Source: Protula sp. h YS-2021 (Eukaryota > Annelida > Polychaeta > Sabellida > Serpulidae). Taken from it: DNA of 64,000 nt. Within the stretch, counting starts at the first letter, position 1. Each line of letters opens with the position of its first letter. The stretch is from assembly GCA_949752745.1 (NCBI GenBank), contig CATKHT010000079.1:27780-91779 (forward strand), read 5' to 3'. Shown piece after piece: positions 12,554 through 24,053 of the stretch. Position numbers and translations under genes: made by a program. Below the pieces are notes generated by a model that searched no databases, was not told the DNA's origin, and saw nothing but the letters and a program-made list of their open reading frames with translations.

Positions 12554-12844
12554 GAACTATCTCTCTTGTAAAGGAAGAAATAGGTTTGGCGCCTGTTCTA
12601 CCGTTGGAACCAGATCTTGAAGAACCAGAAAAACAATTTGTAGAGAGTGATATTTTGGCTTTGCTTTCCCTTGATGAAGCCGAAGCAAGATCTGCTATCC
12701 GTTTGCCACACATGTGAGCCTCCTGTCTTGGTTCACGCAAAGAACGTGTAAAGAAATTGCCTCGAAGAGTCAAGTCAGAAGCCTTGTGTAAAATCGACGA
12801 TAGTTCTGTGGAAGATGATAGTAAAAAGGATCAAGATTATGCTG
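12554..12844 (+). pseudogene. Last recognisable exon of copy 1, one in-frame stop
   Basis: Acceptor ttttttcag, phase 1 in. The frame is open for 54 codons, including SDILALLSLDEAEARSAIRL, meets a single TGA at 12715, then stays open as a basic tract (SRKERVKKLPRRVKSEALC) to a gtaaca donor at 12845. Reading on would reach TAA at 12922. Confidence 0.5.
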
Positions 12845-12924
12845 GTAACAAAAAGGAGAAAAAACATACGCAACCTCCTCCCAAAAGACTATTTTTTAGA
12901 GAATTAGCGATAGCGTTCACATAA

Positions 12925-15092
<2,168 letters not shown>

Positions 15093-15150
15093 ATGCGGCT
15101 TCGTCGGGAAACAAGACGAATTGGTGTGTATCACGTTGCAATGTTAAAGT

Positions 15151-15177
15151 GAAACGGACCGAATTTCGGTCCGTTTC
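15151..15177. repeat. Near-perfect palindrome
   Basis: Thirteen-base arms, gaaacggaccgaa and ttcggtccgtttc, flank a single T. The block B counterpart near 28398 carries a mismatch, so the perfect form is specific to block A. Confidence 0.9.
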
Positions 15178-15178
15178 G

Positions 15179-16723
15179 CATTTTGGTCGGGTCGTCCGTT
15201 TCGCAAATCTGTGTAAGGGGCTCATTTTGCGAAACAGGACGTGCTCTTTCACCTGAGACCACATGCCTATTTCGCAGAAATTTACAGAGACCTTCAAAAT
15301 TTCTGTGTAAAATAGTTCTCACACCAACATATAGGTGGCTACCTACCATGAACTCTGTGTGAGAAAAGCACGTGGAACGAGAGCCAATCAGAAGGCGTAC
15401 ACATCTTTCGATCTGTGTGAAATCTATTTTTATATCATATTTCAACCAATCAGGTGCTAGCACATGTGTCAGGGGAGCGCGACCACGTGTTGGAATGGAC
15501 CCGGCCCCGGGTGGTTGTCTACTTTTTGGCCTACATTTTAGTAGATTCTGGGGTGGCATATCCGTATAATTGTATTTAAAACAGGAAGAATAATATCGCA
15601 AATACGTTTTAAAGTTATTTATTGTTTTGTTTGTACCCTATAAATCTCAAAAATCAAAGTTAAAGTTGAGGGTAAACAAGGCAACACCCCTTTTGGTAGT
15701 GGACGATAATACCAGAAAGTTTCCACTTCATTTTTTAAAGTACATATTTTTGTTTAACTGAAGCAAAGTGTCACATAATTTATTAAGCAATCGTTAGGGT
15801 TTGTTTATCTTCGTAGATTCTTGTTTTTTTTTAAACCAAGTCATTCGTTTGACATATTATTCTCGGTTTCTTTATGTAAGCCGGTCTGTTTCGCAAGCCT
15901 CATGTATGCGTGTTGTGTGTGAATTGCAGTCACTTTAAACTCTCAGTACAATTTATAACCTTTTGTTGTGCGAACAGGCGTGTTTCGTATCCGTACATGT
16001 CTTATTTACACTCAATCTTTCTGTGGCTAGCGCTGAAATTGACTTAATCTCTCATTACTTGATGACCTTAAACTTGACTGCTGTGTTCACCAAATTCTCC
16101 CAAATTCGCCTGGTTTCGCTGTGTAGAGGCAGGTTCTTGAGTGATGCCATTTTATATTTTTCTGGGGTGTACAAGCGTGTGTCATGTGCGTACAAGTCTA
16201 ATATACACTCAGCCTTTCCGTCAATATCACTTAAACTGAGTTTCGTTTCTCACTGCTTGGTGACCTTTATCTTAATTGTGCTGTCTTTTTTTTAAATTCG
16301 GCTTATTTCACTTTGACTGAAACTAATACTCCAAAACTGCATTTTTGTATTAGCGCAAATAGAATGGGTGCGCGACCTCCCCCGCTCCTCCCTCCCCTCC
16401 CGTCCCTAGAGCAAAATGCAATGGTAAAGCCTATTAGTCATAAAAAAATGTTTAACACTGTTAAACTTAAGATTTTTGCAGGCGCGAACTCCCTCCCCCT
16501 CTCCCATATACAACCACTGCGAAATTGGTAGTTGATAAACGCATTAAAATCGGCTTATTTTATTCACTGCAGGACGCAATCCTTCAAAAATATGTTGCTC
16601 CATTAGTGTAGCTAGTGGGAGACAATGACGTGCAACACCCCTCCCTTTATCGAAAAAAATATCACTTTAACTGAGTTTCACTGTCCTTAATCTTGAGTAT
16701 GCTTTATTTTAAAAAAAAAACAA

Positions 16724-16754
<31 letters not shown>

Positions 16755-18734
16755 GATTCGTTTCCCATTGACTTTACGTTTTGGCACATCAAAACGGCTT
16801 GTTTTCGAGCGAAAAATTGTAGTATTTGTACTGTTAAATTGGCGCAACAACGGGGTGGGGTACATTCGGGGTAAACCCAACCCTTTCCCCAAAAGCGAAA
16901 TGCTCTGGTAAAGTCTAGAAGTGAAAAAAAAATTTGCCGGCCAGATCCCCCTCACCCTTCTTCCTCCTCTCTTGCACGCGCCAACTGCGAAATTGAAGTT
17001 GATAAACACACGGAAACGGCTATTCGCAGTTGATTTGCTTGCATCTGTGAACGGGCTAAAGCGAGAGATTCTCACGCACATGTGATAGGCTGATTGTGTA
17101 TTATTGTGCGCTGTTTTATTTGTTTGAGCACTACTTTTATGATTGGCTTGCCTTGTTACTATTTACACGCGAAAAATGTCATATCTATCTTCCATATATG
17201 GTTCTCAGATCCCCCCCCCTCTCCATCCACACCCCCGTCCTCCTTCACGGCGGAATTGCCAGTTCAAACACGTATCAGCTCTATTGCGCAGTTGATTTGC
17301 TTTGATCTGTGAACGGGCTAAAAGCTCGAGATTCCCACGCTCATGACAGGCTAACTGTATATTATTGTGCGCTGTTTTAATTGTGTGAGCACTACTTTTA
17401 TGATTGGCTTGCCTTGTTACTGTTTACGCGCGAAATAATCCGTTATTTTGTTAAGGTTTTTTGTCGTTAAAATGCTTGTTTGGTGATATCTTTTAGCTTG
17501 TGTTAGTTTATAAAAATATGGCAGGGTTTGGAATGAAATTATCTGCGAAACACTAGACTGTGTACATGAACTTGAATGCTTTTTTTACTCAGTATGCAAA
17601 TTAACCTGTCACGCGCGCGTCTTTGTTCTTGGTGACATCACTTTCAATGCAGAAAGCGTCCAGGACACATGTGGATAATTTTTGAAAAATTAGAAGTGGA
17701 TAAAAAGTTAATAATGATATGCCTGAAAGGTAAATACACACATGTTAAAAGGGCGATTATTTTGTGAATCACGAGAAAATGTTGTTTTAGCGTGTTTGGT
17801 GTGATTTGTGGCATTTTTTTAAGAATGTGTAAGATGCTGCTGGAAAAATACAGGCTTAATTGTGAGGGCGGCAAATTCTGGGCTAACATCTCTTTTCATT
17901 TTACGGATTTAAGTGTTTAGGAATGTTTGCTCAGAAAATTGTTGCTCAGTTTCGCTTGCTGTCGATGTGTTCTTTTGATGGATTTCTTGGTTTACAATTT
18001 TATGTAAGTGGCCACTGCTGGGAACTAGCTCTTTTAGGCCCGGTCCTTGGGACCCGGGTCTTTGAAAAAGGAGGGTCCAAAGCTATTTAGGGAGGATCCG
18101 AACCGTGTTAAGATGAAATAGGGCGCAAGAACACATGATTTTTTGCGGCTCAGTCGGAGTCTGGGTAGCCAAAAAGGAGGGTCAATTTCCAGCCCTGTTA
18201 ATACGTACCCAGACTTTTGCCAATTTTAACCCCCCCCCCTCCCCTGAATGCAGTCTGGATGCTTTGCCCCCCCCCCCTCCACCTTGAACGCTTTAAAGAA
18301 TAAGCTAAGTCGCACTTTTGACTTTTGCGGAAAAATTTTTGCGTTTCGACTGAATTCAGATGGGATTAGGATGTAAATGATAGAAAAAAAAACGGCATGG
18401 ATGGTCTCTTAGAATGTAAAAAAAAATCGGTCAGTTTCGCGCAGTTATAGCTTGTGCTGTCGGCTCATACCTAAGATTGGGATTCCTTCTTGCTACTCCG
18501 TGAGGGACTACACATACAACGGTCAGAGAGATTTTGAATGTCCCATATCAGAATAATGTGGCAGGGGGCCCCGATATGGCCATAGCAGTAAAAAAAGATA
18601 GAAAAATGACAATGCTATACAAAATGTATCCGGTCACTTGTCGGTTAGTTTCGCTAAGATTTATGGATTGTGTTGTCGTTATTTCAAATTCCCAATATAT
18701 TCAGCTAATGATAATTCTCTTATTGCTTTCACAG
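15179..18734. other. Block A 5' flank, no gene seen
   Basis: Diverged repeats related to block B 28.4-33.3 kb, with C-rich runs (16380, 17210, 18230, 18270), a GA tract at 16725-16749 and frequent TTTCGC/GCGAAA words. An ATG-led open stretch runs from 18534 into the PWWP exon. It crosses a good acceptor and is not kept in block B, so I take it as intron or 5' UTR. Confidence 0.6.
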
Positions 18735-18916
18735 ATGCCGCTGAAAAAAGGGTGCATTAAAAAGACAAAGGTCCCAGAGAAGTTCGTTGATCTGCAGCGC
18801 TACAGAGCAGGTGACGTTGTGCTTCACATGTATAGAGGGAAGTGGTGGCCTGCACGTGTGGAAGGCCGGGACCCTGACGGAAGTATAGAAGTCTCGTTTT
18901 GCGGTTTTGACTTTGC
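18735..18916 (+). CDS. PWWP exon, block A unit 1
   Basis: The ATG follows a ctttcacag acceptor. The exon encodes MPLKKGCIKKTKVPEKFV, then GDVVLHMYRGKWWPARVEG and SIEVSFCGFDF, ending in phase 2 at gtaagt. GDVV, WWPARV and the FxGF strand fit the PWWP beta-barrel. Confidence 0.75.
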
Positions 18917-21900
18917 GTAAGTTCTTTAACATTTTTCTATTGCTTTCCTGTAAAACCAGGTTGATTTAGATTCCCTTTTGTTTTTGCGTGTTCTTGTGGA
19001 ATGATGACGTCCTATTCGCCGAAATTATACTTTTGTAGAGTTGAAAGACCAGTGTATTGTAGCATTGTTTTGCTCCTGTAATAACTGAAAAAAAACTTGA
19101 CAAGGACAGAAGTGACGTCCTTACAGCCGCTGAGAGTGATGCATGATTTCAAAACATTCTTTCATTTTTAGTCCGGAGACAGTTTCCGATCCCAGGAAGC
19201 TCAAACCGTTTCCTATGGCTGTGGGAATTGGTAATATGTTATTAAGAAATAACAGATTTTTTTCCTTCCCTGTGATTGGGTTAAATGTCTGTTTTGTCGT
19301 TTCATGGTTTGCCAATCTCCGTTTCCGTTGAGTTTTGCATGATAGTGCTTCATAAGTTTGCAGGTTCGATTATCTAGCCGGAAGCATCAGACCCAAAAGG
19401 ACTTGTATTTTTTCAGTATCCTAGAAGAAGTGCTTAATCCCTGTATTGCCAGTTGCACGTTCTCATTGCTAAACGGACTGTATATGCGAGATTTTACTTA
19501 TTCGTATACCACCTATTTTTAAATTTTCTCTTAGTTGTCTGTTCCCTCTGTAACTTGCGTGGAAGGGAAATTGAAGTGACCATTGTGTACGTGTAATTTT
19601 TGTGCTCACGCCTTTGAATTATGAAAAAGTATCGTTTTTCTTTACGCACTGTGTGTTTTCGCATGGTTTTCGGGAATGATTTATGTGCGTCTAAACTTGT
19701 ATGGAATGAAATGTGGAATGATTAAGCATTCCGTCATTTTTTCTGCAGAAGAGGTGTCTAAATACCCCGGGAAGGGATACATCAAGGCCTGGGCAGAAGC
19801 CGCAAAGAGGTTATGCGGCAGGGATCAGAGCCACTTGACCCATTTTGTGGGTGAAATTGTTGGGGGACCGGTTAAAGATGACAGTTCGGATGTTAACCAA
19901 GCCTGTAGACAGATGAAGAAAGCAGCGGAAAATATCCCTGCGCGGGTAAAAAATTAAAAGTGGATAAAAAGTTAATGAGGATATGCCTGAAAGGTAAATA
20001 CACACATGTTAAAAGCGCGGTTATTTTGTGAATCACGAGAAAATGTTGTTTTAGCGTGTTTGGTGTGATTTGTGGCATTTTTTTAAGAATGTTTAAGATG
20101 CTGCTGTAAAAATACAGGCTTAATTGTGAGGACGGCAAATTCTGGGCTAACATCTCTTTTCATTTTACGGATTTAAGTGTTTAGGAATGTTTGCTCAGAA
20201 AATTGTTGCTCAGTTTCGCTTGAAAATGCTGTCGATGTTGTCTTTTCATGGATTTCTTGGTTTACAATTTTTTGTAAGTGGCCACTGCTGGAAACTAGCT
20301 TTTTTAGGCCCAAGGACCCGGGTCTTTGAAAAAGGAGGGTCCAAAGCTCTTTAGGAAGGATCCGAACCGTGTTAAGATGAAATAGGGCGCAAGAAGACCT
20401 GATTTTTCGCGGCTCAGTCGGAGTCTGGGTAGCCAAAAAGGAGGGTCTCGGACCCCTGCCAATTTCCAGCCCTGTTAATACGTACACAGACTTTTGCCAA
20501 TTTTAAACCCCCTCCCCTGAACGCAGTCCGGATGCTTTGGCCCGCCCCCTCCACCTTGAACGCTTAAAAGAATAAGCCAATTCGCACTTCGACTTTTGCG
20601 GAAAAATTTTTGCGTTTCGGCTGAATTCAGATGGGATTAGGATGTAAATGATAGAAAAAAAAACTCCATGGATGGTCTCTTAGAATGTAAAAAAAAAAAT
20701 CGGTCAGTTTCGCGCAGTTATAGCTTATGCTGTCGGGTCATACCTAAGATTGGGATTCCTTCTTGCTACTCCATGAGGGATTCCACATACAACGGTTAGA
20801 GTGATTTTGAATGTCCCATATCAGAATAATGTGGCAGGGGGCCCCGATATGGCCATAGCAGTAAAAAAAGATAGAAAAATGACAATGCTATACAAAATGT
20901 ATCCGGTCACTTGTCGGTTAGTTTCGCTAAGATTTATGGATTGTGTTGTCGTTATTTCAAATTCCCAATATATTCAGCTAATGATAATTCTCTTATTGCT
21001 TTCACAGATGCCGCTGAAAAAAGGGTGCATTAAAAAGACAAAGGTCCCAGAGAAGTTCGTTGATCTGCAGCGCTACAGAGCAGGTGACGTTGTGCTTCAC
21101 ATGTATAGAGGGAAGTGGTGGCCTGCACGTGTGGAAGGCCGGGACCCTGACGGAAGTATAGAAGTCTCGTTTTGCGGTTTTGACTTTGCGTAAGTTCTTT
21201 AACATTTTTCTATTGCTTTCCTGTAAAACCAGGTTGATTTAGATTCCCTTTTGTTTTTGCGTGTTCTTGTGGAATGATGACGTCCTATTCGCCGAAATTA
21301 TACTTTTGTAGAGTTGAAAGACCAGTGTATTGTAGCATTGTTTTGCTCCTGTAATAACTGAAAAAAAACTTGACAAGGACAGAAGTGACGTCCTTACAGC
21401 CGCTGAGAGTGATGCATGATTTCAAAACATTCTTTCATTTTTAGTCCGGAGACAGTTTCCGATCCCAGGAAGCTCAAACCGTTTCCTATGGCTGTGGGAA
21501 TTGGTAATATGTTATTAAGAAATGACAGATTTTTTTTCCTTCCCTGTGATTGGGTTAAATGTCTGTTTTGTCGTTTCATGGTTTGCCAATCTCCGTTTCC
21601 GTTGAGTTTTGCATGATAGTGCTTCACAAGTTTGCAGGTTCGATTATCTAGCCGGAAGCATCAGACCCAAAAGGACTTGTATTTTTTCAGTATCCTAGAA
21701 GAAGTGCTTAATCCCTGTATTGCCAGTTGCACGTTCTCATTGCTAAACGGACTGTATATGCGAGATTTTACTTATTCGTATACCACCTATTTTTAAATTT
21801 TCTCTTAGTTGTCTGTTCTCTCTGTAACTTGCGTGGAAGGGAAATTGAAGTGACCATTGTGTACGTGTAATTTTTGTGCTCACGCTTTGGAATTATGAAA

Positions 21901-24053
21901 AAGTATCGTTTTTCTTTACGCACTGTGTGTTTTCGCATGGTTTTTGGGAATGATTTATGTGCGTCTAAACTTGTATGGAATGAAATGTGAAATGATTAAG
22001 CATTCCGTCATTTTTTCTGCAGAAGAGGTGTCTAAATACCCCGGGAAGGGATACATCAAGGCCTGGGCAGAAGCCGCAAAGAGGTTATGCGGCAGGGATC
22101 AGAGCCACTTGACCCATTTTGTGGGTGAAATTGTTGGGGGACCGGTTAAAGATGACAGTTTGGATGTTAACCAAGCCTATAGACAGATTAAGAAAGCAGC
22201 GGAAAATATCCCTGCGCCGGTTTCAGGTAATTACAGGTGGACGAATATACAACATATATTTTGCTTGACGCGTATTTCTCGTTTCATTCAACATTTCATT
22301 TTGTCTGTGTGAGTGTGATCCGAAGGGCAGTTTCATTATTTTACTGAACCGGAACTTGCAAGACTGAAGCGAAACGGACTGTTGTCAGAATTTTGAACGT
22401 GCGTGTCCTGTGCGGCTAAGCTTTAAATTATTCAAGGATGAAATAAGGACGTTATAGTTTATGACTCGGCTGTTACATTAACATTGACATTGGAAGAAAA
22501 GTAACCACAGAGTTTAAAATAATTTTAAAAGCATCTGTTCATTTCGCTTGCACAGATTAACTGGTTGACATTTTCATACAATATCCCTGTTGCAGCGATC
22601 GAAAGGCATGGCACAGAAGTTACGGTCACCATTGGGGAGAGGGTGGCGCAATCCGAAGATCGTAGTTCGGACAGCGATTGCGTCATTACGGGCGCCGATA
22701 CCACGTCAAAAGAGCTTTGTGAGAGACCAGTGAAAAGGGAAGAGGGGGCACACACACATTCATCGCAGGGCGAAAAAGACACAAAACTCTCAGCGAATGC
22801 GGAATCGGCTGTTGAAGGGGCATCTTCTGAGAAGTTGCTGGGTAAGTGATGATTTTGCGTTTATAAAGGGTAAGAATTGTTGCTGATATGTGTCGGAAGG
22901 AGTATCGTGATATATGTAACACTAGTGCAGATTTGGTCAAGCCAACCAGGTGTTGGCGTTTTAAAGAATTCAAAACATTTTTCGTGCGTTATGGTTGTCG
23001 GCGAAACGAACTGCTTATCAGTGCCCACTGCTGTGATTGTAAGAGTTTTGTACAGTTCAGCTTTGAATTGAAGATGAAATGTGAAGGTTATTCCTGGGCG
23101 CTTCATGGTCTCTTCAAAGGTAGTTGCTATTTTGACTTGATGTGAAGTTGTCAGTGTCTCTGTCGTACGAACTCGCAGTGATTTAGCGTTTGTAATAACA
23201 GTGTTATACTTTTTCAGAAAATGTCCCCGTTGCTGCAATCGGAAGCCGTGACACAGAAGTCGCGGTCTGAGTTGGGGAGGGGGTGGCGCAATCCGAAGAA
23301 CGTAGTTCGGACAGCGATTGCGTCATTACGGGCGCCGATACCACGTCAAAAGAGCTTTGTGAGGGACCAGTGAAAAGGGGGCACACACACATTCATCGCA
23401 GGGCGAAAAAGACACAAAACTCTCTGCGAATGCGGAATCGGCTGTTGAAGGGGCATCTTCTGAGAAGATGCTGGGTAAGTGAGGCTTTTGCATTTATAAA
23501 GCATTTATAAAGGGTAAGAGAATTGTTGCTGAGGTGTGTCGGAAGGAGTATATTGATATATGTAGCAGTAGTGCAGATTTGGTCAAGCAAACCAGGTGTT
23601 GGCATTTTAAAGAATTCAAAACATTTTTCGTGCGTTATGGTTGTTGGCGAAACGGACTGCTTATCAATGCCCACTGCTGTGATTCCGGAAGACCATGAGG
23701 GCAATTACTGCTGCTGTCCTATTTGGATTTTGCATGTTAAATCCTGCTAAGGCATTGCTTAAGCACTGCCTAAGCAGGATTTCACTTGCAAAATCCAAGT
23801 ACGGCAGCAGCAGTAGTGGCCCTCCAGGTCTTCGCTTATATCACATAAATGCATTTACCACTTGCTTGTATAACTCTCATGTCTGTCATTTTGTTTTGTT
23901 GCAGAAGCTGCTGGACTTGTTTGCAGGATGGTAGAGAGGCCTGGAGGGGTAGATGCGGAGGTATTTGCGGGACATGAAATTGCGACATGTGTTTTGAGGG
24001 ATGTGGTAGAGCACTGCCTGTGGGGAATATGTGGCCTATGCACACTGCTCTAG
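18735..24053 (+). CDS. PWWP-domain gene of block A, truncated 3' end
   Basis: Exons: 18735-18916, 19172-19230, 19749-19945 (unit 1); 21008-21189, 21445-21503, 22023-22226 (unit 2); then 22596-22841, a broken exon 23218-23474, and 23905-24053. Joining the unit 2 exons to 22596-22841 and then 23905-24053 gives 840 bases, 280 codons with the TAG at 24051. That would be a PWWP protein with an acidic linker but no YR or Myb-like part. If the unit 1 exon 3 donor (gtaaaa, phase 0) is spliced to the acceptor before the unit 2 ATG, two PWWP modules fuse in frame. Both models are inference from splice phase. PWWP domains bind methylated histone tails and DNA, so a nuclear role is expected. Confidence 0.6.
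19172..19230 (+). CDS. LKPF exon, block A unit 1
   Basis: 59 bases, phase 2 in and 1 out, encoding PETVSDPRKLKPFPMAVGI. LKPF is the usual last-strand motif of PWWP domains. Confidence 0.75.
19749..19945 (+). CDS. Helical exon, block A unit 1, 3' end altered by duplication
   Basis: Encodes EEVSKYPGKGYIKAWAEAAK and then RLCGRDQSHLTHFVGEIVGG. The duplication junction replaces the normal end with a gtaaaa donor in phase 0 instead of phase 1. Read-through stops at 19955. Confidence 0.65.
21008..21189 (+). CDS. PWWP exon, block A unit 2
   Basis: Same 182 bases as unit 1 as far as I can see, with the same acceptor and gtaagt donor. Confidence 0.75.
21445..21503 (+). CDS. LKPF exon, block A unit 2
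   Basis: Same 59-base exon as in unit 1, phase 2 in and 1 out. Confidence 0.75.
22023..22226 (+). CDS. Helical exon, block A unit 2
   Basis: 204 bases, phase 1-1, ending ..NIPAPVS before gtaatt. It differs from unit 1 by a few substitutions (for example QAYRQIK for QACRQMK) and keeps its native end. Confidence 0.75.
22596..22841 (+). CDS. Acidic linker exon, block A
   Basis: 246 bases, phase 1-1, acceptor ctgttgcag and donor gtaagt. It encodes an open, polar stretch including VAQSEDRSSDSDCVITGADT and KLSANAESAVEGASSEKLLG. No fold is recognised. Its block B counterpart is 34793-35032. Confidence 0.7.
23218..23474 (+). pseudogene. Duplicated linker exon, broken and chimeric
   Basis: The first codons (ENVPVAA) match the block B exon at 35609. 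The rest matches the linker exon at 22596. It has a TGA at 23268 and a 7-base deletion after PVKR that shifts the frame. It looks like the product of unequal crossover between neighbouring linker exons. Confidence 0.75.
23686..23834. mobile_element. Fold-back MITE-like hairpin, block A copy
   Basis: About 149 bases that are one long inverted repeat, starting cggaagacc and ending ggtcttcg, with arms of about 70 bases meeting near ggcattgcttaagcactgcc. A closely related element sits at 35221-35370. An unoccupied version of the same site is at 23032-23039. Confidence 0.75.
23905..24053 (+). CDS. Truncated exon 7 equivalent, block A
   Basis: Begins like the block B exon at 36385 (EAAGLVCRMVERPGGVDAEV) and matches it through ATCVLRDVVE at 24012. 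The sequence then jumps to unrelated DNA and meets TAG at 24051. The frame from the preceding phase-1 exons stays open to that stop. Confidence 0.6.

Larger units (their letters stand above)
9490..12924 (+). pseudogene. Decayed PWWP-domain gene (copy 1 of the family)
   Basis: Seven exon-like segments match the genes in blocks A and B in order, splice phase and partly in sequence: 9490-9692, 9886-9944, 10412-10531, 10718-10777, 10998-11934, 12151-12267 and 12554-12844. The first three correspond to the PWWP exon, the LKPF exon and the helical exon of the other copies. In-frame stops stand at 9550, 9577, 11129, 11331 and 12715, with frame changes near 11.13 and 11.55 kb. Splice sites and phases stay usable around them. 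No YR or Myb-like exon follows before 14.9 kb. I read it as an older, dying paralogue. A functional gene would need the stops to be sequence errors. Confidence 0.75.
17688..19951. repeat. PWWP module, tandem unit 1
   Basis: About 2.27 kb repeated as unit 2 (19952 on). The junction is inside exon 3 of unit 1, where ccctgcgcgg runs into gtaaaaaatta, the sequence found upstream of unit 1 near 17688. The 182-base PWWP exons of the two units look identical, so the event is recent. Confidence 0.9.
19952..22226. repeat. PWWP module, tandem unit 2
   Basis: Second copy of the 2.27-kb unit. It keeps the complete exon 3 and its gtaatt donor, so it is the copy still joined to the downstream exons. Confidence 0.9.

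Noticed and set aside
9550..12717. Stop codon reassignment or selenocysteine as explanation for in-frame stops in copy 1
   Set aside because: The stops are of two kinds (TAA and TGA), coincide with frame changes, and other genes in the window use TAA and TAG as normal stops.
18534..18734. N-terminal extension of the PWWP ORF with a hydrophobic stretch
   Set aside because: It crosses a strong acceptor, the start is not kept in block B, and copy 1 also has its ATG directly after the acceptor.
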